21,740 nt of DNA from Clostridia bacterium (GTDB taxonomy: Bacteria; Bacillota; Clostridia; UMGS1883): contig JAJQCX010000202.1 of assembly GCA_021202495.1 (NCBI GenBank), positions 1 through 21,740 of the forward strand, written 5' to 3'. Shown here in pieces: positions 1-8,495 of the stretch; positions within the stretch are counted from its first letter, which is position 1; every line of letters begins with the position of its first letter. Under the pieces are notes generated by a model that saw only the letters and a program-made list of their open reading frames with translations, was not told where the DNA came from and did not search any database. A program made the position numbers and the translations under genes.

Positions 1-15
1 TTATTTCATTTTGTG

Positions 16-24
16 TGGTAGAAT
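16..24 (+). promoter_or_regulatory. Possible extended -10 element of a promoter cut by the window edge
   Basis: TGG followed by TAGAAT (19-24) reads as a TGn-extended -10 box about 29 bases upstream of the Dabb gene start. Its -35 box would lie at or before base 1, so it cannot be checked. It would be the promoter of the plus-strand gene run. Confidence 0.4.
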
Positions 25-52
25 AGAAGAAAGATTGTTAGGAGTGATTTAA

Positions 53-358
53 ATGGTAAAGCATATTGTCATGTGGAAATATAAGGACACCGTTCAAGAT
101 GAGGACAAGCCGGAGCTTGTGGCAAGGCTGAAGACGGCAGCGGAGGCGATGAATGGCGGGAAAATTCCGGGGCTCATAAAGGCGGCGCTTGAGGTGAGCG
201 TGAACCCGAATGAGACGCACGATTTGGCGCTGTACTGCGAATTTGAGGATTTAAAATCGGTTGAGGAATATCAGGATAACCCGATACACGTCGCGTTTAA
301 AAACATTATTGTGCCGAACGTGTGCGGCAGAGCGTGCATAGACTGCGAGGACGCGTAA
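53..358 (+). CDS. Dabb (stress-responsive A/B barrel) domain protein
   Basis: This is a 101-residue protein that is all one Dabb domain. The opening MVKHIVMWKYKD and the later pattern LALYCEFEDLKSVEEYQ, then HVAFKNIIVPNV, are typical of this small dimeric ferredoxin-like barrel family. Members occur in bacteria and plants and usually have no proven reaction; some plant relatives are cyclases, but no catalytic assignment is possible here. The start is fixed by AGGAG at 40-44, eight bases before ATG. There is no signal peptide or membrane segment, so it should be cytosolic. The next gene begins 18 bases after its stop, so the two are probably co-transcribed. The bases directly before its ATG are the same 15 bases that precede nfo. 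Confidence 0.85.
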   Translation: MVKHIVMWKYKDTVQDEDKPELVARLKTAAEAMNGGKIPGLIKAALEVSVNPNETHDLALYCEFEDLKSVEEYQDNPIHVAFKNIIVPNVCGRACIDCEDA

Positions 359-376
359 AAAATGAGGTGCGGGCGA

Positions 377-1372
377 ATGAAAAACGTGAAAAAAATAATT
401 TGCTTTATCTTGGCGACGCTGTTTTTGACAGCGTGCGGCAATACGGAGGAAGCTGTGAGTCAAGATGCCGTTTTGTCGGAGACGACGGTGACTATGACGC
501 TCGGCGAAACGATGATGCTTTCGGTTCAAAATTACGAAAGCGGGATAATTTGGGTTTCGAGCAACGCGCAGGTGGCGGCGGTGTCGGATGCGGGCGAAGT
601 CACGGCGGCGGGCATAGGCAGCGCGGCGGTGACGGCAAAGCTTGACGGCGAGGTGAGCTTGTCGTGCCTGGTGAGCGTTGAGGCGGGCGAGTCGAACGTG
701 CAGTCGATAAGCGTGACGAGTTATTATTCATCGTCAAGCGACATAACGATAGATTATCAGAGCGAGGGCACGGCTGTTTTGCGTGCGTCGTGCTTGCCGT
801 CGGCAAACGGGGAAAAGCTCATTTGGGCGTCGTCGAATGAAAACGTCGCGACGGTTGACCAAAACGGCAACGTGACGGCGCACGCGAACGGCGTGACCGA
901 GATTACCGTAACGGCGATGAACGCCGTGAGCGGAAGCTGCACGATAAGAGTGAAAAACGCTCCGTCAAATGCGGCGGAGGCAAGCGTCGAAACGGGCGAG
1001 AGCGAAACGGGGGAGAGCGCTTCATACGAGGAATATGTTGAAGAAGAGACCGAGGATAATTCGCTCACGCTCCCGCAGTCGTCGCCCTCGGCGCAGTCGA
1101 GCATTGTGATAAGCAGCACCGAGCTTTACTTGGATGTTGCGGAGGATTATCAGCTTTCGGTTGAGGTGTCGAACGCTCCGGATGGTACATATGTGACATG
1201 GGAATCGTCGCGCGAGGCGGTGGCGATTGTGAGATACGGCAGAGTTGTCGCGGTGGGCGAAGGAATTGCGCTGATAAATGCCTACACGACGGACGGCGCG
1301 GCGGCGAGCTGCTACGTTGCGGTCGGAAAGGACGCAAAGAAAGAGCTGCGGAGTATGTTGGGGCAGAGGTGA
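377..1372 (+). CDS. Lipoprotein with three bacterial Ig-like (Big_2) domains
   Basis: The 331-residue product begins with a lipoprotein signal: a KK-containing n-region, a hydrophobic stretch and lipobox L-T-A-C with Cys20 as the expected lipidated residue. Three Ig-like repeats follow at about 35-100, 105-190 and 240-320. Each carries the Big_2 signature of a W-x-S-S-N/R strand followed by V-A-x-V and G-x-V-x-A (for example IWVSSNAQVAAV and IWASSNENVATV). An acidic, Ser/Glu-rich linker separates repeats two and three. No enzyme domain is visible, so a surface binding or spacer role is inferred. I chose ATG 377 over in-frame ATG 362 because GAGGTG at 364-369 is correctly spaced for 377 and the lipoprotein signal starts there. 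Its stop overlaps the region that supplies the ribosome binding site of the next gene. Confidence 0.85.
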   Translation: MKNVKKIICFILATLFLTACGNTEEAVSQDAVLSETTVTMTLGETMMLSVQNYESGIIWVSSNAQVAAVSDAGEVTAAGIGSAAVTAKLDGEVSLSCLVSVEAGESNVQSISVTSYYSSSSDITIDYQSEGTAVLRASCLPSANGEKLIWASSNENVATVDQNGNVTAHANGVTEITVTAMNAVSGSCTIRVKNAPSNAAEASVETGESETGESASYEEYVEEETEDNSLTLPQSSPSAQSSIVISSTELYLDVAEDYQLSVEVSNAPDGTYVTWESSREAVAIVRYGRVVAVGEGIALINAYTTDGAAASCYVAVGKDAKKELRSMLGQR

Positions 1373-1377
1373 GCTTA

Positions 1378-2055
1378 TTGGAGCTTTTGACAAATGTCAA
1401 CAAAAACGAGGTTTTAAAATATTTGGGCTATCGCGGCGGCGAAAAGGACGGCAATGTGATGGCGAAAATAGACGAGATGGCAAAGCTCGTCATTGACGCC
1501 GCGCGTCCGCAGGCTTGCCACATGGTGCTTAAAATTATTTCGCACGAGCCGCTTGAAACAGAGCGGCTCGGCGGCGTTTTCACGGGAGAGGACATAAAAA
1601 GGCACCTAAAGGAGTGCAGCGAGTGCGTTTTGATGGCGGCGACGCTCGGAAGCGAAACGGAAAAGCTGTTGCGGCGTTTGTCCGTGACGGACATGGCGGA
1701 CGCGGTTATTTTTGACGCGTGCGCGTCGAGCGCGATTGAAAACGTGTGCGACAATTACACAAGAGAAATTGAGGAAGAATACCGCAAAAAAAATATGTTT
1801 TTGACGGAGCGGTTCAGCCCGGGGTACGGGGATTTACCGCTTGAAACGCAGAGATTTGTGACAGACGCATTGCAGACGGAAAAGCGGATTGGCTTGTGTC
1901 TCAACCGCTCGATGATGATGCAGCCGTCAAAATCGGTGACGGCGATAATCGGCGCGTCGGATGTGCCGCAGGCAAAGCGGAAAACGCCGTGCGAATCGTG
2001 CGTGAAATTTGAGGATTGCGAATTTAGAAAGAGGGGCGTTGTGTGTTATGAATAA
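1378..2055 (+). CDS. Stand-alone MetH activation-domain protein (AdoMet-dependent B12 reactivation)
   Basis: This 225-residue protein corresponds to the C-terminal activation module of cobalamin-dependent methionine synthase (Met_synt_B12 family), made as a separate polypeptide. In full-length MetH this module binds S-adenosylmethionine and remethylates cob(II)alamin when the cofactor oxidises. Supporting motifs are RFSPGYGDLPLETQ and the C-terminal MMMQPSKSVTAIIGASD, both family hallmarks. A Cys-rich tail (CESC, then Cys in FEDCEF and at the end) follows, as in clostridial stand-alone forms. I prefer TTG 1378 because GAGGTG at 1366-1371 is six bases upstream; an in-frame GTG at 1369 overlapping the preceding stop is the alternative. 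The gene overlaps metH by 8 bases, implying coupled translation with its protein partner. Confidence 0.88.
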   Translation: MELLTNVNKNEVLKYLGYRGGEKDGNVMAKIDEMAKLVIDAARPQACHMVLKIISHEPLETERLGGVFTGEDIKRHLKECSECVLMAATLGSETEKLLRRLSVTDMADAVIFDACASSAIENVCDNYTREIEEEYRKKNMFLTERFSPGYGDLPLETQRFVTDALQTEKRIGLCLNRSMMMQPSKSVTAIIGASDVPQAKRKTPCESCVKFEDCEFRKRGVVCYE

Positions 2056-4411
2056 GCTCTTTGAAGAGTGGAAGGATAAAGAATACGTATTTTTTGACGG
2101 GGCAATGGGAACGATGCTGCAGCGCTCGGGGTTGAAGCTCGGCGAAAAGCCGGAGATGCTGGCGTTTTCAAACCCCGATGTCATTTATGAAATACATAAA
2201 ATGTACTTGGAAGCGGGAGCCGACATCGTTTCCGCAAACACGTTCGGGGCAAACAGGCTCAAAATGGCGGGAGCGGGGAAAAGCCTTGATGAAATAATCG
2301 CGGCAAACGTGGCTTTGGTAAAAAGGGCGGCGGATGAATACGGCGCAAAGGCGGCACTTGACGTGGGGTCGCTGGGAGAAATGCTCGAGCCCAACGGTTC
2401 GCTGACGTTTGAAGAAGCGTACGATATGTATAAAGAAGTCGCAGAAGCCGGCGAAAAAGCGGGCTGCGACTTGATATTGATTGAAACTATGACGGATTTG
2501 TACGAGGCGAAGGCGGCGCTCTTGGCGGCAAAGGAAAACACGAATCTCCCCGTTTTTGTGACAATGACGTTTGAGCAAAACGGACGCACGTTTTCGGGCT
2601 GCACGCCGTCGGCAATGGCGATAACGCTGTCGGCGCTGGGCGCGGACGCGGTGGGGATAAACTGCTCGCTCGGCCCCGAAGAGATACTGCCGATGGCAAA
2701 AGAGGCGGCAAGGCATGCGAGCGTGCCGCTCATTGTGCAGCCAAACGCCGGGCTGCCGGATCCCGAGACGGGCGAATACCACGTTTCGGCAATTGAATTT
2801 GCCGAAAGCATGAGAGGCTTTGCGAAGATAGGCGCAAGGTTTGTCGGCGGGTGCTGCGGCACGACGCCGGAATACATAAGAGAGATAAGAAAGGTCTTTG
2901 CAAATCTTCCGCGCGGGTGCGCCGAGAAAGACGGTGAAAGCGTCGTCTGCACGCCGTCGAAGGTTGTCAAAATCGACCGCGTGCGCGTGATAGGCGAGAG
3001 GATAAACCCGACGGGCAAAAAGGTATTGCGCGAGGCGTTAAAGACGGGTGATATGGATTATATTTTGCAGACGGCCGTCGCCGAAACCGAGGGCGGAGCG
3101 GACATACTCGACATTAACGTCGGCGTGCCGGGCATTGACGAAAAGGAGACGATGGAAAGAGTAGTCAAGGCGGTGCAGAGTGTGACGGATTTGCCGCTGC
3201 AGATTGATTCATCTTCGCCCGAAGCGCTTGAGGCGGGACTGAGAGTATGTAACGGAAAGGCGATTGTCAATTCAGTAAACGGCGAGGACAAGGTATTAAA
3301 CAGGGTGCTGCCGATTGTGAAAAAATACGGCGCGGCTGTTGTGGGGCTGACGCTCGATGAAAACGGGATCCCCAAAACGTGGCAGGAGCGGGCGAAAATT
3401 GCGGACAAGATATTAAACGCGGCGTTATCCTACGGCATAAAAAAGGAGGACGTTTTTATCGACGCGCTGACGCTGACCGTTTCGGCGGAGCAGGACGCGG
3501 TTTACGAAACGCTGAAAACCGTGAAATACGCAAAAGATATATTGGGGCTTAAAACCGTTTTGGGCGTGTCAAACATTTCCTTCGGACTGCCCGAGAGGGG
3601 CGCGATAAACAGGGCATTTTTAACTCTTGCGATGGAATACGGGCTCGATTTGCCGATAATTAACCCAAACGACCGCGCGATGATGGGGGCGGTTTATGCG
3701 TTCGGGGCGCTGTCGGGAAAGGACAAAAACTGCGATTTTTACACGGAAAAAATGGCGAACGCGCCGAAGGTTGAGGAAAAAAGCGGCTCCGATGTGACGA
3801 TAGAATATGCGATATTGAAGGGCTTAAAGAGCGAAACGGCGCAAATTTGCGAAAAGCTGCTCGAAACCGAGGACGAGCTTGACATAATAAACAAGCGCCT
3901 CATCCCCGCGCTCGATGAGGCGGGCGAAAAATACGAAAAAGGCGTGTTTTTCCTGCCGCAGCTTTTGAACGCGGCGAACGCGTCAAAGGCGGCGTTTGAG
4001 GTTATCAAGAAATCGATCGAGGCGAAGGGCACGGGCGGCGTGAAAAAGGGCAAGATAATCATGGCGACGGTCAAGGGCGACATTCACGACATCGGAAAAA
4101 ACATCGTGAAGGTGATACTTGAAAATTACGGCTACGACGTGATTGACTTAGGTCGCGACGTGAAGCCCGAGGTGGTTGTGGAATGTGCGATAAAAGAGGA
4201 TGTGAAGCTCGTGGGGCTGTCGGCGCTGATGACGACTACGCTCAAGAGCATGGAAGAAACGATTGCGCTGATAAGAAAGAGCGGGCACGAGTGCAAAATA
4301 ATGTGCGGCGGCGCAGTTTTGACGGAGAGCTACGCGATGGAAATAGGCGCAGATTTTTACGCGAAGGACGCGAAGGCTTCGGCCGATATTGCAAAAAAGG
4401 TGCTTGGATGA
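2048..4411 (+). CDS. metH: Cobalamin-dependent methionine synthase MetH, without activation domain
   Basis: The 787-residue enzyme transfers a methyl group from methyltetrahydrofolate through cob(I)alamin to homocysteine, giving methionine and THF. Domains in order: homocysteine/zinc domain (about 1-290; zinc ligands Cys206 in GINCSLG and Cys269-Cys270 in GGCCGT), pterin-binding domain from about 310 (VRVIGERINPTG) to about 560, a helical cap (about 590-660), and the Rossmann cobalamin domain with the DxHxxG motif Asp678-His680-Gly683 for lower-axial histidine ligation. The about 1200-residue Enterobacteria type has an extra C-terminal AdoMet domain that is absent here and is supplied by the gene just upstream. 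ATG 2048 lies 11 bases after GAGGGG (2031-2036) and overlaps the upstream stop; it overlaps the next gene by ATGA. Confidence 0.95.
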   Translation: MNKLFEEWKDKEYVFFDGAMGTMLQRSGLKLGEKPEMLAFSNPDVIYEIHKMYLEAGADIVSANTFGANRLKMAGAGKSLDEIIAANVALVKRAADEYGAKAALDVGSLGEMLEPNGSLTFEEAYDMYKEVAEAGEKAGCDLILIETMTDLYEAKAALLAAKENTNLPVFVTMTFEQNGRTFSGCTPSAMAITLSALGADAVGINCSLGPEEILPMAKEAARHASVPLIVQPNAGLPDPETGEYHVSAIEFAESMRGFAKIGARFVGGCCGTTPEYIREIRKVFANLPRGCAEKDGESVVCTPSKVVKIDRVRVIGERINPTGKKVLREALKTGDMDYILQTAVAETEGGADILDINVGVPGIDEKETMERVVKAVQSVTDLPLQIDSSSPEALEAGLRVCNGKAIVNSVNGEDKVLNRVLPIVKKYGAAVVGLTLDENGIPKTWQERAKIADKILNAALSYGIKKEDVFIDALTLTVSAEQDAVYETLKTVKYAKDILGLKTVLGVSNISFGLPERGAINRAFLTLAMEYGLDLPIINPNDRAMMGAVYAFGALSGKDKNCDFYTEKMANAPKVEEKSGSDVTIEYAILKGLKSETAQICEKLLETEDELDIINKRLIPALDEAGEKYEKGVFFLPQLLNAANASKAAFEVIKKSIEAKGTGGVKKGKIIMATVKGDIHDIGKNIVKVILENYGYDVIDLGRDVKPEVVVECAIKEDVKLVGLSALMTTTLKSMEETIALIRKSGHECKIMCGGAVLTESYAMEIGADFYAKDAKASADIAKKVLG

Positions 4412-6156
4412 TGGAGATAAGAGAATATTTAAAGGAAAAGAATTTGCTCTTTGACGGCTCGATGGGAACGTATTTTGCGGAAAAGACGCACAGGGACGCA
4501 AAAGAGTGCGAGCTGTCGTGTTTGACTGAGCCCGAAATAACGGAGCAAATTCACAAAGAATACATAAAGAGCGGCGCAAAGGCGATAAAGACGAATACGT
4601 TTTCGACTTCTTACGCGGGGAAGGAAAGAGCAGCGGAGCTGCTGCGCGCGGCGGCAAAGGCGGCAAAGAGAGCCGCGGAGGGCGAGGATGTTTATATCTT
4701 TGCCGACATGGGGCCTGTGGAGGATAAGGAAAAGCCTTTTGCGGAATATAAAGAAAAGATTGATATATTTTGTGACGAGGGGATAACGAACTTCCTTTTT
4801 GAAACGCTTTCGGGAAACGAGGGAGTTTCGGAGGCGGCGGAATACATAAAAGGGAAGAATCCCGAGAGCTTTATTATTTTGTCTTTCGCGGTGAACCCCG
4901 CGGGGTACACATCGACGGGAAGATATTACAAGTCGCTCATCGCGGAGGCGGAATCATCTCAATTTATCGACGCTGCGGGGCTTAACTGTATGAGCGGCCC
5001 TTCGCATTTGATAAAGCTTGCGAAAAAGCTTGAAATAAAAAAGCCGCTTTCGCTGATGCCGAACGCGGGCTATCCGACAGTTTTGGGGAGCCGCGCCGTT
5101 TACGGCAAAAATGCGGCGTATTTTGCGGAATGTATGCTTGACGCGGCGGAGAGCGGCATTGCGATAATGGGCGGCTGCTGCGGCACGACGCCGGAATATA
5201 TCGAGCAGTGCGGCAAGATCGGGCTTGAAGTGAAAAGACAAGCGGCGCACGAGGTTATTTCCGAGGAAAAAAGAGCGGGCGCGAGGGTTGAAAATCGTTT
5301 TTTGGAAAAGCTCATGCGCGGGGAAAGGGTTATCGCGGCGGAGCTTGACCCGCCCGAGGGAACGGACATTGAATTTTTCGTGTCCGGTGCGGCGGAGCTG
5401 CACAACGCGGGAGCGGACTTGATAACGATTGCCGACTGTCCGGTGGCGCGTCCGAGGATGGACAGCGCACTTTTGTCGTGCAAGCTCAAGCGTGAAATGG
5501 ACATCGACACACTCCCGCACATGGCGTGCAGAGACAGAAATTTGAACGCGATGAAAGCTCTTCTTTTGGGGCTCAACGCCGAGGGTGTGGGAAACGTGTT
5601 GGCGATAACGGGCGACCCCGTGCCGAGCGACAAGCGCGACGAGGTGAAGAGCGTTTTTAACTTCAATTCGCGCATGCTGATAAAATTTATTGCGACGTTA
5701 AACGAGACGGAATTTGCCTATCCGATGAACATCTGCGCGGCGCTCAACATAAACGCGGTGAATTTTAATGTGCAGATAAAATTGGCGGAGGAAAAAATAA
5801 CAAACGGGGCGTCGGTTTTTCTGACGCAGCCTTTGATGACCGAAGAAGCGCTGCAAAATTTGAAGCGGGCACACGAAGAACTCAATGCTAAAATTTTGTG
5901 CGGAATTATGCCTATTGTGAGCTACAGAAACGCGGTCTATATGAATAACGAAATTGCGGGAATAACGGTTGACGAAAGAATAATCGAGAGCTTTCGCGGA
6001 AAAGAGAGAAGCGAGGCGGAAAAGCTCGGCTTTGAAATTGCGCTCAAAGCGGTTGAAGCGGCAAAGGATTTTTGCGACGGCTATTATTTTATAACGCCGT
6101 TTAAAAGAGTGAGCCTGATAAGAAGGCTGATTGAGGAGACGGTGAAAAGATTTTAG
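4408..6156 (+). CDS. yitJ: Bifunctional homocysteine S-methyltransferase / methylenetetrahydrofolate reductase (YitJ-like fusion)
   Basis: The 582-residue fusion has two parts. Residues about 1-285 form a homocysteine S-methyltransferase domain with zinc ligands Cys194 (GLNCMSGP) and Cys257-Cys258 (GGCCGTTPEYIE). Residues about 300-582 form a flavin-dependent MetF-type reductase that makes 5-methyl-THF from 5,10-methylene-THF; Glu312 (AAELDPPEG) matches the conserved glutamate near the MetF N-terminus and Asp403 (ITGDP) the conserved flavin-site aspartate. The same order is seen in Bacillus YitJ. In this operon the reductase part would feed MetH directly; the extra methyltransferase part may use another methyl donor or be regulatory, which the sequence does not settle. 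The start overlaps the metH stop (ATGA); a second in-frame ATG follows at once at 4411, so the N-terminus is MMEIR or MEIR. Confidence 0.92.
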   Translation: MMEIREYLKEKNLLFDGSMGTYFAEKTHRDAKECELSCLTEPEITEQIHKEYIKSGAKAIKTNTFSTSYAGKERAAELLRAAAKAAKRAAEGEDVYIFADMGPVEDKEKPFAEYKEKIDIFCDEGITNFLFETLSGNEGVSEAAEYIKGKNPESFIILSFAVNPAGYTSTGRYYKSLIAEAESSQFIDAAGLNCMSGPSHLIKLAKKLEIKKPLSLMPNAGYPTVLGSRAVYGKNAAYFAECMLDAAESGIAIMGGCCGTTPEYIEQCGKIGLEVKRQAAHEVISEEKRAGARVENRFLEKLMRGERVIAAELDPPEGTDIEFFVSGAAELHNAGADLITIADCPVARPRMDSALLSCKLKREMDIDTLPHMACRDRNLNAMKALLLGLNAEGVGNVLAITGDPVPSDKRDEVKSVFNFNSRMLIKFIATLNETEFAYPMNICAALNINAVNFNVQIKLAEEKITNGASVFLTQPLMTEEALQNLKRAHEELNAKILCGIMPIVSYRNAVYMNNEIAGITVDERIIESFRGKERSEAEKLGFEIALKAVEAAKDFCDGYYFITPFKRVSLIRRLIEETVKRF

Positions 6157-6167
6157 GAGAGATTGCT

Positions 6168-8495
6168 ATGAAAAGATATTTGGCGGCGGTTCTCGCGGCG
6201 GCGATGCTTTTCGGTGCGTATCCGGCGTTTGCGCAGGACACGCTTGCGGTTTGGTTTGAGGGCGAAGAGCTTGACGGCGCGAAGAGCTTTGTGCATGCCG
6301 ATGAAGCGTATTTGCCGATAAGGGCGATATGCGAAAGCATGGGCTTTGAGGTTGATTGGGATAACGAGATAAGAGGCGTTATTGTGGGAGAAAAGCCGGA
6401 GACGGCGGTTTTAGCGGATGATGTGTCGCTTTATATCGACAGCAAAAATATTGACGCGGAGATAGTCATTGTAAATTCGCTTTCGTATATGCCGGCAGAT
6501 GATATGCGCGAGGCGTTTGAAGTTGAGATTGAGCGAAATGACGCCGAGGGGGTAATTTATGTGACGCTTGCGAAGAGCGCCGCGCTTGACGGAAGATATT
6601 ATTGGCTCAAGGACGAAGCGACGGGGCAGTATTTGACGGCGGATTATTCCGATTTTGAAAACGGAGTGAAGATTGCGCTTGAGGACAAAAGCTCTTCCGA
6701 AAGTCAGCTTTGGGGGTTTAATTCGCCGGGCGATGGTTCATACACCGTTTTTGTTAAAGGAACACGGCAGTATATTACAAGCGATGCGGCGCTCGGAAGA
6801 GACGCGGAAAAGCTCTCGCTTTCGGAAAACGAGGACGGCTCTGTTAAGATTATTTCCGGAACGGGGCTGATGCTTACGATTAACGACGGCTTTGCGGCGT
6901 GGGAAGAGCTTGATGAGGTGCAGCAGTCGTTCACGCTTGAATACGCGGGCGCAATCTCAAAGGGAAACGACACGTTTGGGACGACGTTCGGCGCGCACGA
7001 CCCCGCGATATTTAAAGACCCCGAGACCGGCATTTATTATGCCTACAATACCGACGCGTACAACGGGCAGTATGAAACGGAGGACGGGGAAACTGCGGTT
7101 GACGACTATCCGATGGACACGTTTCGCTCGGAGGATTTGATAAATTGGGAGAGGATTGACAACAATTTCAGGATTCCGCAGTCGGCAATAGATTTTTGCG
7201 AGGAAATTTTTGCGCCGATGGGCTCGGCAATGAACGTCGGAATTTGGGCGCCGGACATTTTCTACGCCGAGGAGGACACAGAGCACCCCTATTGGCTCTA
7301 TTATTCGCTCTCCACGAACGGAACGGATTTTGACTACATCCGCTCTCTTGTGGGATTGGTGAAGGGCGAAACGCCAACGGGACCGTGGGTTGACTGCGGC
7401 GTGGTTATTTCCTCCGACGAAACGGGCAGCCTCACCAACGCGATTGACCAAAACATATATGAGGACACCGACGGAACACGCTTTTTCATCTGGGGCAGCT
7501 TTCAGAAGGGAATTTTTCAGGTTAAGCTGACGGAGGACGGGCACGCCGAAGGGGTTGACTACACGTCAAACGAAACGATACACGCATCTTCCATGGGGCT
7601 TGGCGACGGACTTTACGCGACGCCGAACGGCGTACACGGTCCCGAGGGCGCTTATATGATAAACGGCGAGGATTACCGCTATATGTTTGTCTCCTACGGC
7701 TGGCTCGGCACGAATTACAATGTGCGCGTGGCGCGAAATTCGATTGAAAACGCGTGGGAAGAGGAAACGGCGGAAGAGAGCAACATAAAGCTTACGGATC
7801 ACAACGAAAGAGCAGTCGGAACATCGTTTGACGGGCAGGAGGATAATTCCGAATTTTGGGGCTACAAGCTGACGGGCTCGTATCAGCTCGGCGACGGAGT
7901 GGCATACTGCGGCAGCGGGCATTGCAGCGTGCTTTGCGACGATGACGGGAGTTGGTATCTTGTTGAGCATTGCAGAGAGACGCCCGACGGCATGGCAAAG
8001 CTTTCGGTGAGAAAAATGCTGTGGACTCAGGACGGCTGGCCCGTTGTTTCGCCGATAAGCTATTACGGCGAAAAGGAACATGAGATTGAAAAAGAAAAGC
8101 TTGTCGGCACATGGGCTTTGGCGTCGGTCGGCGTGACGATTAAGGAGGACGGCGTGAGTGACATTAACAACTGGGACACGTCGAAAAAATGCGATTTGAC
8201 GGTGTATTCCTCGGAAATCACGCTTTGTGAGGACGGGACGCTCGCGGACGGGCTCGGGCGTTGGGAGTTTGACGAAAACTACACCGTGACGCTTTATTTT
8301 GAAGCCGACGGAAACGAGGAAAAGTACGAATTTTACAAGGCGGGCGACGTTATGACAATGTATGTCTTAGAAGGCTTTGACCGCGACACACAGTCGGATG
8401 CGATTGTGATGACGGGCGTTGACCAAAACCATATAACGCAATTTGGGAGAAAAAATAGTTCAGCCGCTTCGCGGCTGAACACGGGGACAACGTAG
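6168..8495 (+). CDS. Secreted GH43 glycosidase, arabinanase-like, with stalk and ricin-type domains
   Basis: The 775-residue exported enzyme has a signal peptide (KRY n-region, Ala-rich core, cleavage expected at AFA-Q after residue 22). Residues about 25-130 resemble the copper-amine-oxidase-N stalk domain found on clostridial surface proteins. About 135-255 resembles a ricin-type beta-trefoil (YYWLKDEATGQYLTA). The GH43 five-bladed propeller spans about 270-630, with the expected triad Asp278 (AHDPAIF), Asp427 (IDQNIYED) and Glu493 (GPEGAYM). A beta-rich C-terminal domain (about 640-760) starts LVGTW, as in extracellular arabinanases. An endo-arabinanase or arabinofuranosidase acting on plant arabinan is the best guess. 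AGGAGAG at 6154-6160 fits ATG 6168, only 11 bases past the MTHFR stop. The last 12 residues are encoded inside a palindrome cluster, so the natural C-terminus may have been altered. Confidence 0.85.
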   Translation: MKRYLAAVLAAAMLFGAYPAFAQDTLAVWFEGEELDGAKSFVHADEAYLPIRAICESMGFEVDWDNEIRGVIVGEKPETAVLADDVSLYIDSKNIDAEIVIVNSLSYMPADDMREAFEVEIERNDAEGVIYVTLAKSAALDGRYYWLKDEATGQYLTADYSDFENGVKIALEDKSSSESQLWGFNSPGDGSYTVFVKGTRQYITSDAALGRDAEKLSLSENEDGSVKIISGTGLMLTINDGFAAWEELDEVQQSFTLEYAGAISKGNDTFGTTFGAHDPAIFKDPETGIYYAYNTDAYNGQYETEDGETAVDDYPMDTFRSEDLINWERIDNNFRIPQSAIDFCEEIFAPMGSAMNVGIWAPDIFYAEEDTEHPYWLYYSLSTNGTDFDYIRSLVGLVKGETPTGPWVDCGVVISSDETGSLTNAIDQNIYEDTDGTRFFIWGSFQKGIFQVKLTEDGHAEGVDYTSNETIHASSMGLGDGLYATPNGVHGPEGAYMINGEDYRYMFVSYGWLGTNYNVRVARNSIENAWEEETAEESNIKLTDHNERAVGTSFDGQEDNSEFWGYKLTGSYQLGDGVAYCGSGHCSVLCDDDGSWYLVEHCRETPDGMAKLSVRKMLWTQDGWPVVSPISYYGEKEHEIEKEKLVGTWALASVGVTIKEDGVSDINNWDTSKKCDLTVYSSEITLCEDGTLADGLGRWEFDENYTVTLYFEADGNEEKYEFYKAGDVMTMYVLEGFDRDTQSDAIVMTGVDQNHITQFGRKNSSAASRLNTGTT

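Noticed and set aside
1198..1377. Longer N-terminus for the MetH activation protein
   Set aside because: The upstream part lies inside the Ig-like lipoprotein gene in another frame; TTG 1378 has a good ribosome binding site at the right distance.
2168..3018. Long open frames antisense to metH and similar antisense frames elsewhere
   Set aside because: They have no ribosome binding sites and low-complexity Arg/Ser/Pro-rich translations, as expected from shadows of G+C-rich coding sequence.
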